From Pseudomonas sp. H9 (GTDB taxonomy: Bacteria > Pseudomonadota > Gammaproteobacteria > Pseudomonadales > Pseudomonadaceae), in NCBI RefSeq assembly GCF_004353925.1, contig NZ_SMOK01000044.1, positions 1-64,000 of the forward strand: 64,000 nucleotides of DNA, in the 5' to 3' direction. The notes under the pieces are model-generated. The model was not told the origin of the DNA. It saw only the letters and a list, made by a program, of their open reading frames with translations, and made no database searches. Below, piece by piece: positions 37,580 to 47,100 of this stretch. The position numbers were made by a program, and so were the translations under genes. Every line of letters begins with the position of its first letter. The first letter of the stretch is position 1.

Positions 37580-38602
37580 TCAGGCCTGCGCCTGCCCCTG
37601 CAGGATCACCGTTCGATAGTGCCCGGGATTGCAGCCGAACCACTTGCGAAAGGCTTTGTAGAACGAACTGGTGTCGGCAAAACCAAGACGATCGGCGATA
37701 TCGGCAAAACCCAGCTCGACTTCGGCCAGCCAGGTAATCGCCAACTCCCGTCGCACGCTATCTTTGAGCCCCTGATAGGTCTGGCCCTCTTCAGCCAGGC
37801 GCCGGCGCAGCGTCGAAGTAGAAAGGCACAGCTGGCGCGCCAGACTATCGGCGTCCGGCCAATGACCGGGATCCATCTGCAACAGATCCTGACGGATACG
37901 CCGTGCCAGGCTGGCCGGGTCGCGATATTTAACCAGGATGTTTCCCGGCAACTCGCTGAGAAAGCGCTGCAGTTCTTCATCACTGCGCTTGAGCGGCAGA
38001 TCGAGGCAATCGGCGGCAATGATCATTCGCGAGCGCGGACGATCGAATTGCAGGTTTTCCGAGAACATGACCCGGTAATCGTCGCAGAACGGCGGCTCGG
38101 CACAGCGCAGCTCGATGGCCAGTATCGGAATGCGCCGCCCTGCCAGCCAGCACGCCACACCGTGGACGATCATCCAGAAGGTGAAGTAGGTAAAGGCGCG
38201 GCGTGGCTGTTCACGCGGCTCGCCAATGACGATTTCAGCCAGGCTCTGCTGACGAACCAGGCTAGGCTGCAAGTCTTCGAGCATCAACGACAGAAAAGCC
38301 AGGGCCGTCTCCAGCCCCGCACCCAGGGTGGGTTGGGCCATCGCTGTCCGGCACAGGAACGCCAGGCTGCCGCTGCGCAGGCCACGTGGGTCCATACCGA
38401 AAAACTCATCGTGGCTGCGTCGCGCCAGCAAACGCCAAAGCTGTGCGAAAGCGCTGGCCGGCACCCGGGCATCTGCCTGCTGAAGCAGGGCCGGGTCAAT
38501 ACCAATACGCTTGAGCATGGACTCGCTCAGCGCTCCCTGCGTGAAGCTTTGCAACAGCGCCTCGCGCACCAATTGCATGGAGATGGTGTCTTTGCCCGCC
38601 AT
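37580..38602 (-). CDS. AraC-family regulator
   Basis: This regulator of about 340 residues has an N-terminal arabinose-binding-like domain of the OruR/AraC_N type (about 20-210) and a C-terminal double helix-turn-helix (about 235-330: LARQLCLSTSTLRRRLAEEGQTYQGLKD, LGFADTSSFYKAFRKWFGCNPGHYR). ATG 38602 is chosen; ATG 38578 is possible and neither has a good ribosome site. It lies just downstream of the LysR gene's 3' end and just upstream of the giant LRR gene, both on the same strand. It may control the giant gene and the fad operon or act elsewhere; no operator can be named. Confidence 0.85.
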   Translation of the reverse strand: MAGKDTISMQLVREALLQSFTQGALSESMLKRIGIDPALLQQADARVPASAFAQLWRLLARRSHDEFFGMDPRGLRSGSLAFLCRTAMAQPTLGAGLETALAFLSLMLEDLQPSLVRQQSLAEIVIGEPREQPRRAFTYFTFWMIVHGVACWLAGRRIPILAIELRCAEPPFCDDYRVMFSENLQFDRPRSRMIIAADCLDLPLKRSDEELQRFLSELPGNILVKYRDPASLARRIRQDLLQMDPGHWPDADSLARQLCLSTSTLRRRLAEEGQTYQGLKDSVRRELAITWLAEVELGFADIADRLGFADTSSFYKAFRKWFGCNPGHYRTVILQGQAQA

Positions 38603-38675
38603 CAACAGTACTTCGCCTTACCCGACTGAATTGACCGCCATCTTAGGGGCCACAGCAGAAAATGCCAGCACCGCG

Positions 38676-39539
38676 TCATGGGCTTGGCGCCAGGCTCAGG
38701 AAGGCCTGGATCAGACGCAGTTCACGACGACGCTCCAGGCAGCCGATCATGTGCTGGTTGACTAGCCCGGAACCTACGATCGAGCGCGCCACCACTCGAG
38801 GATCATGGCTCATCTCCACCGACGATACGATGCCAATGCCCAGCTCGGCGGCAACCGCCTCGGTCACCGCTTCGCGGCTGTCCAGTTCCAGCAGCACCCG
38901 TGGCTGCACCTTGGCCTCGATACAGGCCTGGTCAAAGGTACGCCGGGTGATCGAACTGGGTTCGCGCAGCACCATGATCTGCCGGTCCAATGCGCTGAGC
39001 GGCAACGCCTGTGTGTTGGCCGCCATGGGGTGACCGGCGGGCAGCAAGGCACAAATCTGCGACTCGCCCAAGGCTTGCAGGTACAGCCCTTTGCGTGGTT
39101 CGACCTCGGTCAGCACGGCTACGTCGGCGTGTTCACTGAGCAGTGCCGCCAGGGTTTCCTGGGCATTGCCCAGACGTAGGTTAACGGTAATGCCGGGGTA
39201 CCGCGCACGCAGTTGGGCGAGCATCGGCATAACCCGGTGCGGCCCGTCGGCAGCCACCTCCAGACGCCCGGTCAACAATTGGCGATTGGCCTCAAGCATG
39301 GCCTGAGCTTCCTCGGCCAGGCCAAACATGGCCCGCGTGATCGCCGCCAGGCGCGTGCCTTCTTCCGTCAGTTCGACCCGACGCGCGGTACGCCGCAACA
39401 AAGTGATCTGGTAGTGCTCTTCCAGGGCCTTGATATGCCCGGTGACCGCCGGCTGGCTGATGAACAACCGCGCCGCAGCACGGGTAAAGCTGCCCTCTCG
39501 GGCCACCGCATCGAACGCACGGAGCTGAAACAGGTTCAT
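38676..39539 (-). CDS. LysR-family regulator of the phnWX genes
   Basis: This is a 287-residue LysR-type regulator. It has an N-terminal HTH (MNLFQLRAFDAVAREGSFTRAAARLFISQPAVTGHIKALEE) and a periplasmic-binding-like effector domain (about 90-285). It is divergent from phnW with 112 bp between them, the standard layout for a LysR activator of the 2-aminoethylphosphonate degradation pathway. Its ligand is probably the phosphonate or a pathway intermediate (inference). Confidence 0.9.
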   Translation of the reverse strand: MNLFQLRAFDAVAREGSFTRAAARLFISQPAVTGHIKALEEHYQITLLRRTARRVELTEEGTRLAAITRAMFGLAEEAQAMLEANRQLLTGRLEVAADGPHRVMPMLAQLRARYPGITVNLRLGNAQETLAALLSEHADVAVLTEVEPRKGLYLQALGESQICALLPAGHPMAANTQALPLSALDRQIMVLREPSSITRRTFDQACIEAKVQPRVLLELDSREAVTEAVAAELGIGIVSSVEMSHDPRVVARSIVGSGLVNQHMIGCLERRRELRLIQAFLSLAPSP

Positions 39540-39651
39540 ATCTATCGGCCTGACTTATGGCTGGCATAACAACAAACAATTTGATTGATGGCGCGCAGAA
39601 TTGCAACTTAGGCCCCGTAGTTTCAGCCCACCGCTTGTGAGGAACTTCGGA

Positions 39652-40758
39652 ATGAGCAACGCCCCAATCCTGCTGACCCCTGGTCCTTTGACCACCTCGT
39701 CCCGCACCCGCCAAGCGATGTTGGTGGACTGGGGCTCCTGGGACCGCGACTTCAACCAGCTGACCGCCAGCCTGTGTGAGCAACTGCTGGCCATCGTCAA
39801 CGGTGCCGACAGCCACCACTGTGTACCCCTGCAAGGCAGCGGTACCTTCGCCGTAGAAGCCGCGATCGGCACCCTGGTACCGCGTGACGGCAAAGTTCTG
39901 GTGCTGATCAACGGCGCCTATGGCCAACGCCTGGCCAAGATCTGCAAAGTGCTGGGCCGTGCCTACAGCACCTTTGAAACCGCTGAAGACGAACCGACCA
40001 CCGCTGCCGACGTTGACCGTTTGCTGGCCGCTGACACCAGCATCACCCACGTGGCTCTGATTCATTGCGAAACCAGTACCGGCATTCTTAACCCGCTGCC
40101 CGAGATCGCCCAGGTCGTTGCGCATCACGGCAAGCGCCTGATCATCGACGCCATGAGCTCGTTCGGCGCACTGCCGATTGATGCCCGCGAGGTGCCGTTC
40201 GATGCACTGATTGCCGCTTCCGGGAAATGCCTGGAAGGTGTGCCGGGCATGGGTTTTGTCTTCGCCAATAAGCAATCGCTAGCCGCCGCTGAAGGCAACT
40301 CACCGTCCCTGGCGATGGACTTGCAGGACCAGCACGCCTACATGGCCAAAACCGGCCAATGGCGCTTCACCCCGCCCACTCACGTGGTAGCAGCGCTACA
40401 TGAAGCCTTGTTGCAGTACAACGAAGAAGGCGGGCTGCCAGCACGGCACCAACGCTATGCCAGCAACTGCAAAACCCTGCTCGACGGCATGGCCGCCATC
40501 GGCCTGCGCAGCTTCCTGCCTGCCGAGATTCAGGCCCCGATCATCGTCACCTTCCATGCCCCTAGCGATCCGCGCTACCAGTTCAAAGAGTTCTACGAGC
40601 GGGTCAAGGCCAAGGGCTTCATCCTCTACCCAGGCAAGCTGACCCAGGTCGAAACCTTCCGCGTCGGCTGCATCGGTGTGGTGGGTCCGGAGGGCATGCA
40701 AGCTGCTGTAAACGCTGTGGCCGAAGTGCTGCGGGAAATGGAAGTACTGGACATCTGA
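39652..40758 (+). CDS. phnW: 2-aminoethylphosphonate-pyruvate transaminase
   Basis: This is a 368-residue class-V PLP aminotransferase. ILLTPGPLTTSSRTRQAML at the N-terminus and AASGKCLEGVPGMGFV with the PLP lysine Lys192 are characteristic of PhnW. It transfers the amino group of 2-aminoethylphosphonate to pyruvate, giving phosphonoacetaldehyde and alanine. GAGG precedes ATG 39652; the earlier start at 39601 is not supported. It is followed 31 bp later by phnX, the next enzyme. Confidence 0.96.
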   Translation: MSNAPILLTPGPLTTSSRTRQAMLVDWGSWDRDFNQLTASLCEQLLAIVNGADSHHCVPLQGSGTFAVEAAIGTLVPRDGKVLVLINGAYGQRLAKICKVLGRAYSTFETAEDEPTTAADVDRLLAADTSITHVALIHCETSTGILNPLPEIAQVVAHHGKRLIIDAMSSFGALPIDAREVPFDALIAASGKCLEGVPGMGFVFANKQSLAAAEGNSPSLAMDLQDQHAYMAKTGQWRFTPPTHVVAALHEALLQYNEEGGLPARHQRYASNCKTLLDGMAAIGLRSFLPAEIQAPIIVTFHAPSDPRYQFKEFYERVKAKGFILYPGKLTQVETFRVGCIGVVGPEGMQAAVNAVAEVLREMEVLDI

Positions 40759-40789
40759 AGCGCCGACCCTCTTTTCTAGGAACTCACAC

Positions 40790-41617
40790 ATGAACTACAG
40801 CAATCCAACCCAACTGCAAGCGGCCATCCTCGACTGGGCCGGTACCGTAGTCGACTTCGGCTCCTTCGCACCCACCCAGATTTTTGTCGAAGCCTTCGCC
40901 GAATTCGACGTTGAGGTATCCATCGAAGAAGCCCGCGGCCCGATGGGTATGGGGAAATGGGACCACATCCGCACCCTGTGCGACCAACCTGAGATTGCCG
41001 AGCGGTATCGCAAAGTGTTCGGTCGCACCCCGACCGACGACGATGTGACGGCGATTTATGAGCGTTTCATGCCCTTGCAGATCGAGAAAATCGCTGTGCA
41101 CTCGGCGCTGATCCCTGGCGCCCTGGACACCTTGACCGGCCTGCGCAAAGAAGGCCTGAAAATCGGCTCCTGCTCCGGTTACCCGAAAGTGGTCATGGAC
41201 AAGGTGGTCGAGCTGGCCGCCAAGAATGGCTACGTGGCCGACCATGTAGTGGCCACCGATGAAACGCCGAACGGTCGCCCCTGGCCAGCTCAAGCGCTGG
41301 CCAACGTAATTGCCCTGGGCATTGATGATGTAGCGGCGTGCGTCAAAGTCGACGACACCGTGCCGGGGATTCTGGAAGGTCGCCGCGCCGGTATGTGGAC
41401 GGTGGCACTGGTGTGCTCGGGTAACGCCCTGGGCCTGACTTACGAAGGCTACCGCGCCCTCGGCGCAGACACGCTGGACAGCGAGCGCAAGCGCATCCAC
41501 GCCCTGTTCGAAGGTTCACGGCCGCACTACCTGATCGACACCATCAACGAACTGCCGGAAGTGATCGCCGACATCAACAAGCGCCTGGCGCGTGGGGAAA
41601 TGCCGCAAGCGGTGTAA
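40790..41617 (+). CDS. phnX: phosphonoacetaldehyde hydrolase (phosphonatase)
   Basis: This is a 275-residue HAD-superfamily enzyme. Nucleophile Asp15 lies in AILDWAGTVVDFG, followed by GSCSGYPKVVMDKVVELAA and the acidic loop VKVDDTVPGILEGRRAGMW. It uses a Lys Schiff base to split the C-P bond of phosphonoacetaldehyde to acetaldehyde and phosphate, completing the PhnW-PhnX route that supplies P, C and N from aminoethylphosphonate. Confidence 0.96.
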   Translation: MNYSNPTQLQAAILDWAGTVVDFGSFAPTQIFVEAFAEFDVEVSIEEARGPMGMGKWDHIRTLCDQPEIAERYRKVFGRTPTDDDVTAIYERFMPLQIEKIAVHSALIPGALDTLTGLRKEGLKIGSCSGYPKVVMDKVVELAAKNGYVADHVVATDETPNGRPWPAQALANVIALGIDDVAACVKVDDTVPGILEGRRAGMWTVALVCSGNALGLTYEGYRALGADTLDSERKRIHALFEGSRPHYLIDTINELPEVIADINKRLARGEMPQAV

Positions 41618-41631
41618 TGGAGGAATAATCG

Positions 41632-41687
41632 ATCGCGGGGCAAGCCCGCTCCCACAGAGGTCGGTGGGAGCGGGCTTGCCCCGCGAT
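41632..41687. terminator. REP inverted pair acting as a bidirectional terminator
   Basis: A perfect 24-bp inverted repeat (ATCGCGGGGCAAGCCCGCTCCCAC arms, read in two parts) with an 8-nt spacer lies between convergent phnX and the ChrR-like gene. The arm is the Pseudomonas REP core also present in the two dispersed repeats at about 27 kb, 49 kb and 57 kb. Confidence 0.75.
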
Positions 41688-41690
41688 GCT

Positions 41691-42245
41691 TCACCCCTGA
41701 TGCCGCTCAACCCACGCCGCATACTTATCAATGAAAGTCTGCAGGAACGGACGCGTCTTCTCCGTCAGCTTGCCATTCTCATCAAACAGGCTCGCCGCCC
41801 CGCCAATGTAGGCCTCCGGCTGCTGCATGCAAGGCACATCGAGAAACACCAAAGACTGACGCAAGTGATGGTTGGCACCAAAGCCGCCCACTGCCCCCGG
41901 CGAGACACTGATCACCGCACCCGGCTTGCCACTCCAGCTACTTAGCCCATACGGCCTTGACCCGACATCAATCGCGTTCTTCAGCACACCCGGCACCGAG
42001 CGGTTGTACTCCGGCGTGACGAACAGCACCGCATCACTGTTGCGCAACTGCTCGCGGAAGGTTTTGTAGGCCGCCGGCGGATCAACATCAATGTCTTCGT
42101 TGTAGAGCGGCAAATCGCCGATTTCGACAATCTTCAATTTGAGGTTAGCGGGCGCAAGCTCCGCAAGTGCCAGGGCGACTTTGCGGTTGTAGGATTCCTT
42201 GCGCAAGCTGCCGACGACGACGGCTACCGAATACACCTGACTCAT
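41691..42245 (-). CDS. chrR: NADPH-dependent FMN reductase, ChrR-like
   Basis: This 184-residue flavodoxin-like reductase has the FMN-phosphate loop GSLRKESYNRKVA, the TPEYNRSVPGVLKNAIDVGSR motif of ChrR/YieF quinone-chromate reductases, and GKPGAVISVSPG. It performs two-electron reduction of quinones (and adventitiously chromate) in the cytoplasm, limiting redox cycling. AGGAAATCGCC precedes ATG 42245; the frame upstream to 42329 lacks a ribosome site. Confidence 0.9.
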   Translation of the reverse strand: MSQVYSVAVVVGSLRKESYNRKVALALAELAPANLKLKIVEIGDLPLYNEDIDVDPPAAYKTFREQLRNSDAVLFVTPEYNRSVPGVLKNAIDVGSRPYGLSSWSGKPGAVISVSPGAVGGFGANHHLRQSLVFLDVPCMQQPEAYIGGAASLFDENGKLTEKTRPFLQTFIDKYAAWVERHQG

Positions 42246-42389
42246 GGCGATTTCCTGACATAGAGGACAAAGGAACTTGTAGGTATAGATGATCTGCCCG
42301 ACGGCGAAAGTTTTTTTCCCGGCAAGCAAAACTACAGGGGCAATCGGTGGTCTATGCCTGACAGAAAATTCCTAGAGGTTGCACGGTAA

Positions 42390-42608
42390 ATGACAGCAGT
42401 ACTGGTCGGACGGTTTCATGCACGGGACGCAGAAGGCCGCATCTACCCCGTTCATGAGTTTCAGGAAGCCATCCCGAACGCCGACGGTAGTGCCTCTTCC
42501 TTGCCCATTACCACCTACACGCTGGCCATTGGCGACAAGGTCAACCACCTGGGCGATGACCGCTTCGAACTGGCCCGCACCGGCGTCGAGATCATCCGCA
42601 TCCCTTGA
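42390..42608 (+). CDS. small conserved hypothetical protein
   Basis: This is a 72-residue soluble protein (VGRFHARDAEGRIYPVHEFQEAIP, TTYTLAIGDKVNHLGDDRFELARTGVEIIRIP). It is all-beta in appearance, conserved in Pseudomonas in my recollection, and of unknown role. Its last 17 bp overlap the 3' end of the convergent decarboxylase gene. Confidence 0.65.
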   Translation: MTAVLVGRFHARDAEGRIYPVHEFQEAIPNADGSASSLPITTYTLAIGDKVNHLGDDRFELARTGVEIIRIP

Positions 42609-44853
42609 TGCAATCGACGGTGTAGACCCGCCCCTGCAGCCCTACTTCATGCTGCAGGCCGTGCACATCGGCGACAAAACCGGGGAAGCCGCTGTCGAAG
42701 GCTGCGGCAAAAGCCAGGTAATCGATAATCGAGCGCGTCGCTTCGGTGAAGCGTTCACCGGGCATCACCAACGGTATGCCCGGCGGGTACGGCACCAGCA
42801 TGACCGCAGAAACACGCCCGATCAGTTGATCGATCGGCACCGCTTCTACGTCTCCACGCACCATACGGTCATAGGCGTCAGCGGGTTTCATCACCACCTC
42901 AGGCAAACGCGTAAACAGCCGTTTGAGCTGCTTGGCCGTGGCATTGCTGCGATAACAGGCATGCAACTGGTCACACAGATCCCGTAAACCCAGCCCTTGA
43001 TAGCGCAGCGGGTCGAGCCGGGCGACACACGGCAGGCTTTCCAGCAAATCGGTGTTGGCGTCGTAGTTGCGTTTGAACTCCAGCAGCTCCGTCAACAAGG
43101 TGCTCCACTTGCCCTTGGTGATGCCCATGGAAAACAGCACCAGGAAGGTGTAGAGCCCGGTCTTCTCCACCACCAGGCCACGCTCCCAGAGAAACTTGCT
43201 GACCACCGCCGCTGGAATGCCATGTGCGCTCAATGCACCACCGGCATTGAGACCTGGCATGACCAACGTGACCTTGATCGGATCGAGCAACACGTAATCA
43301 TCACTGACTTCGGCAAACCCGTGCCAATCGGCCTGCGGCGCCAACAACCAATCGTCGCTGCTGAGCTGCTGCACACCCTCGAGCTGCGGCGGCTGCCAGA
43401 TGCTGAACCACCAGTCGTCGACGGCAATGTGCTGGCGCAAATTGGCCATGGCCCGGCGAAAGCTCAAGGCCTCATCGAACATTTCCTGCATCAACGACCG
43501 CCCTGCAGGCCCCTCCATCATCGTCGAGGCCACATCCAGCGATGCCAGGATGCTGTATTGCGGCGACGTGGAGATGTGCATCATGAACGCTTCATTGAAA
43601 CGATCACGGTCCAGTTGGCGGCTGCCACCGTCTTGCACATGGATCATTGACGCCTGACTGAAGGCCGCCAACAGTTTGTGCGTCGAGTGCGTGCTGAATA
43701 CCAGCGGGCTGTCGGCGCTGCGCGACGTGCCCATGGCATAGCGCCCGGCAAAGAACGGATGGAAGGCCGCATAGGCATACCAGGCCTCATCGAAATGCAG
43801 CACCTCGACACTGCTGCCCAACTCCTGCTTGATCAACTCGGCGTTGTAGCACAGACCGTCATAGGTGGAGTTAGTGACCACCGCCAGTTTTACCTTAGCT
43901 TCACGCCCCTGCGTCAGGGGGTTGGCCTGGATCTTGGCGCGGATCGACTCAGGGCTGAATTCGCTCAGCGGGATCGGCCCGATAATCCCCAATTCATTGC
44001 GCTCAGGGCACAGATACAAAGGGATCGCGCCGGTCATGATGATGGCGTGTACCACCGATTTGTGGCAGTTGCGGTCCACCAGCACCAGGTCGTCGCGCCC
44101 GACCATCGAGTGCCAGACGATTTTGTTGGCCGTGGATGTGCCGTTGATCACAAAAAACGTGTGATCCGCCCCGAAATTCCTCGCCGCCCGGCTTTCTGCT
44201 GCCGCCAGAGGGCCGGTGTGATCCAGCAACGAGCCCAGCTCAGGCACCGACACCGAGAGGTCTGAACGCAGAGTGTTCTCACCAAAGAACTGATGAAACG
44301 CCAACCCGACCGGGCTTTTGCGATAAGCCACACCACCGCCATGCCCTGGCGTGTGCCAGGAGTAATTGGACTGCTCGGTGTGTTGCACCAACGCTTTGAA
44401 AAAAGGCGGCAGCAGGCCATCCAGGTAGTTATGCGCCGCCCGCGCCACTTGCCGGGCCAGAAACGGTACGGTGTCTTCGAACAGGTAGAGAATGCCGCGC
44501 AGTTGATTCAACTCGCTCATGACATCCGCCGGGGCGTTTTCCAGGGTGACCTGCTCACCCAGGGCAAAGATCGGCAAATGCGGTGCACGTAGCCGGGCCA
44601 GGCGAATCAACTCAACCATGTTCTGCAACAGGTGACGGTTCTCGCCTGCGCCTTCAGCGGCAATCAGCATGCAGGCCAGGCCGTGATGGGTCGAGGCGAC
44701 CAGCCGGCCTTCGCTGTAATCGACAGCGCAAAGAATGGTGAAGCCGTCTTGGGCCAGTTCCTGCGCGATACCACGTACGCGCTCGCCCGCCACTGAATCC
44801 GCCTTGATATCGCGGTGGACGATCAGAACAGGGAACTTGAGGTCCTTGTACAT
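42592..44853 (-). CDS. ldcA: lysine/arginine/ornithine decarboxylase (OKR_DC family), LdcA-like
   Basis: This 753-residue PLP enzyme has a response-regulator-like N-terminal wing domain (about 1-130) and a PLP core with internal aldimine Lys393 (FSTHSTHKLLAAFSQ). HTPGHGGG and FGADHTFFVINGTSTANKIV lie in the cofactor region, and a C-terminal domain completes it. In Pseudomonas the closest characterised enzyme is LdcA, which turns L-lysine into cadaverine and is regulated by arginine. It is monocistronic between the convergent small gene and dnaQ. Confidence 0.9.
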   Translation of the reverse strand: MYKDLKFPVLIVHRDIKADSVAGERVRGIAQELAQDGFTILCAVDYSEGRLVASTHHGLACMLIAAEGAGENRHLLQNMVELIRLARLRAPHLPIFALGEQVTLENAPADVMSELNQLRGILYLFEDTVPFLARQVARAAHNYLDGLLPPFFKALVQHTEQSNYSWHTPGHGGGVAYRKSPVGLAFHQFFGENTLRSDLSVSVPELGSLLDHTGPLAAAESRAARNFGADHTFFVINGTSTANKIVWHSMVGRDDLVLVDRNCHKSVVHAIIMTGAIPLYLCPERNELGIIGPIPLSEFSPESIRAKIQANPLTQGREAKVKLAVVTNSTYDGLCYNAELIKQELGSSVEVLHFDEAWYAYAAFHPFFAGRYAMGTSRSADSPLVFSTHSTHKLLAAFSQASMIHVQDGGSRQLDRDRFNEAFMMHISTSPQYSILASLDVASTMMEGPAGRSLMQEMFDEALSFRRAMANLRQHIAVDDWWFSIWQPPQLEGVQQLSSDDWLLAPQADWHGFAEVSDDYVLLDPIKVTLVMPGLNAGGALSAHGIPAAVVSKFLWERGLVVEKTGLYTFLVLFSMGITKGKWSTLLTELLEFKRNYDANTDLLESLPCVARLDPLRYQGLGLRDLCDQLHACYRSNATAKQLKRLFTRLPEVVMKPADAYDRMVRGDVEAVPIDQLIGRVSAVMLVPYPPGIPLVMPGERFTEATRSIIDYLAFAAAFDSGFPGFVADVHGLQHEVGLQGRVYTVDCIKGCG

Positions 44854-44931
44854 AAGGGGGTGTCTACTCCGAATGACACGCTTGTCATTTCAGGGTAGAA
44901 GCTCGCCAGCCCCCTTGCGCGGTAATCTGCC

Positions 44932-45681
44932 TCAGTTGGCCTCGGCCAGTTGCTGCCACAACGCAGGGCCACCTGCCGACTTGGAAATCGCTTCCAGGCG
45001 AGCGATGTGCGCTTCAAGCTCCTGCTCGGTAGCACGAATGATCCGGCCGGGTTGCCGACCGCTCAAACGCCGGATTTCACTGCCGCGGCTGCCTTCACTA
45101 TTATCCTCGCCATCCGCGCCCTGCCCGGCAAGCGACAGGCTGGTCTGGCCGCCGGTCATGGCCAGGTAGACGTCGGCCAACAGCTCCGAGTCGAGCAACG
45201 CGCCGTGCAGCTCACGGCCCGAGTTGTCGATGCCGTAGCGCTTGCACAAGGCATCGAGGCTGTTGCGCTGCCCTGGGTGCCGGGAGCGCGCCATCATCAG
45301 GGTATCGAGGATGGTGCAGTGCTGCGAGATATCAGCGCGGTCGTGCTGACCGAGCAGGGCGAACTCGTTGTTAATGAAGCCGACGTCGAACGCCGCGTTG
45401 TGAATGATCAGCTGAGCGCCCTGGATGAATTCGAAGAACTCATCGGCCACCTCAGCAAAACGCGGTTTGTCGAGCAGGAAAGCGTCAGTAATACCGTGGA
45501 CGCCAATGGCGCCTTCGTCACTCTCGCGGTCTGGCTGCAGATAAACGTGGAAGTGCCGCCCGGTCAGGCGTCGGCCCATCAGTTCGACACAGCCGATTTC
45601 GATGACCCGGTGACCGTCGGTAACCGGCATACCGGTGGTTTCGGTGTCCAGGACGACCGACCTGTTGCTCTGAATCTCCAC
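44932..45681 (-). CDS. dnaQ: DNA polymerase III epsilon subunit (proofreading exonuclease)
   Basis: This is a 249-residue DEDDh exonuclease. Asp12 and Glu14 lie in VVLDTETTG, ExoII is HNAAFDVGFINNEF, and ExoIII is HGALLDSELLADVYLAMTGG. A C-terminal tail for binding the alpha subunit follows. A GTG start at 45681 is supported by AGGAGG 8 nt upstream. It follows rnhA, a conserved pairing in gammaproteobacteria. Confidence 0.95.
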   Translation of the reverse strand: MEIQSNRSVVLDTETTGMPVTDGHRVIEIGCVELMGRRLTGRHFHVYLQPDRESDEGAIGVHGITDAFLLDKPRFAEVADEFFEFIQGAQLIIHNAAFDVGFINNEFALLGQHDRADISQHCTILDTLMMARSRHPGQRNSLDALCKRYGIDNSGRELHGALLDSELLADVYLAMTGGQTSLSLAGQGADGEDNSEGSRGSEIRRLSGRQPGRIIRATEQELEAHIARLEAISKSAGGPALWQQLAEAN

Positions 45682-45765
45682 GCCGGTGGCCTCCTGTCGC
45701 CTACAGCTTGCTGATGAAAGCCGGGTATTCTACCTCAGCTGGCGGCCAAGTGGCGGCTGCTGTGC

Positions 45766-46212
45766 TCAGCACAGGCCGCGCACCTCATCGACGCCGCGAT
45801 TGGCCAACTGGTCGGCACGCTCGTTGCCTGGGTGGCCGATGTGGCCGCGCACCCATTGCCAGGTCACCTTATGGCGCCCAACTTGTTCATCAAGGAGTTT
45901 CCAGAGGTCGGCGTTCTTCACCGGCTCCTTGGCAGCGGTTTTCCAACCACGCTTTTTCCAGTTGGCCATCCACTCGTTGATGCCTTTCATCACGTACTGC
46001 GAGTCGGTCACCAGCAGCACTTCACACTCGCGCTTGAGGGCTTCCAGGCCTTTGATCGCCGCCATCAGTTCCATGCGGTTGTTGGTGGTTTCCGGCTCGC
46101 CGCCCCACAGTTCCTTCTCGACGCCCTTGCAGACCAGCAGCACACCCCAGCCACCCGGGCCCGGGTTGCCCTTGCAGGCACCATCGGTAAAGATTTCGAC
46201 GCTATCGCTCAT
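45766..46212 (-). CDS. rnhA: ribonuclease HI
   Basis: This 148-residue RNase HI has the catalytic Asp10 (IFTDGACKGNPGPGG), Glu in RMELMAAIKGLEAL, Asp in LLVTDSQYV and Asp in HPGNERADQLA. It removes RNA from RNA-DNA hybrids. It is followed 84 bp downstream by dnaQ and preceded by a methyltransferase gene on the same strand. Confidence 0.96.
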   Translation of the reverse strand: MSDSVEIFTDGACKGNPGPGGWGVLLVCKGVEKELWGGEPETTNNRMELMAAIKGLEALKRECEVLLVTDSQYVMKGINEWMANWKKRGWKTAAKEPVKNADLWKLLDEQVGRHKVTWQWVRGHIGHPGNERADQLANRGVDEVRGLC

Positions 46213-46262
46213 TTACAGCCTATTGATCAATGATTGTGGCCTGCACGCTGCAGGGCCGGCAC

Positions 46263-47021
46263 TCAGGGTTCGGAATGACGCCGGTTGACCTTGGCCATCG
46301 GCAACGGCAGCAGCTTGCCCATCGGCTCGCGGCGCTCCAGGCGCAGTGGCCGCAAACCGACCACCATCTTGCGCGCTACCAGCAAGTAAACACCGCCGCC
46401 GGCACCTTGCCAGCCACTGGCAATGCGCTCCCAACCCGCCAGGCGCTGTTGCCAGGCCGGGGATGCGAGCGGCGGACGATAGCACCCGAACCGGCGTTTC
46501 TCCAGCGCGAAGCCCAGCAGATTAAGCCAGTCACCCACCCTTGACGGGGAAATGCAGCGCGCCTTGCGCAACGCATCATGAGCGAACACCCGGCGCACGC
46601 CCCAACTGCTCCAGGGATTGATGCCGATGATCACCAGATGCCCGCCCGGCCGCACGCTGCTGGCCGCCTCACGCAGCAGGCCGTGGGGCGACAGGCTGAA
46701 ATCCAGGCCATGCTGCAACACCACCACATCAGCGGCATGCTCGCTCAGCGGCCAGGCCTGCTCTTCACAGACGATCTCGACCCCGGGAAGCGGCGCGCCC
46801 AAACGCACATTGCGCTGCACTTGCGGTGCTTTGGGCGGCGCCTCGGCACAAGGTCCGTAATGCACCAGGTAACCGCCAAAGTAGCGCCCCAGTTCGTCTT
46901 CAAGCAGGCGCTGCTCTTCATGAAGCATCAATTGCCCGAGAGGGCCGGCGAACCAGTCACGGGCCAGGCTGATCAGCTCCAGCCACTGCGGATCGGCCTG
47001 GGCAAAGGCTTGATCGGTCAT
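46263..47021 (-). CDS. class I SAM-dependent methyltransferase
   Basis: This 252-residue protein has a methyltransferase_11-like core. It lacks a sharply conserved GxGxG loop, but VVLQHGLDFSLSPHGLLREAASSVRPGGHLVIIGINPWSSWGVRR is the usual strand-4/5 region. The syntenic gene beside gloB, rnhA and dnaQ is conserved in gammaproteobacteria and its substrate is unknown to me. AAGGGAG precedes ATG 47021. It is divergent from gloB with 79 bp between them. Confidence 0.85.
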   Translation of the reverse strand: MTDQAFAQADPQWLELISLARDWFAGPLGQLMLHEEQRLLEDELGRYFGGYLVHYGPCAEAPPKAPQVQRNVRLGAPLPGVEIVCEEQAWPLSEHAADVVVLQHGLDFSLSPHGLLREAASSVRPGGHLVIIGINPWSSWGVRRVFAHDALRKARCISPSRVGDWLNLLGFALEKRRFGCYRPPLASPAWQQRLAGWERIASGWQGAGGGVYLLVARKMVVGLRPLRLERREPMGKLLPLPMAKVNRRHSEP

Positions 47022-47100
47022 TGCAGTCTCCCTTGAAGGTTCTCGACAGCGTGCATAGCTACTAAGATGCACCCATGTCCAACGTTTGGCGAATTGCACC

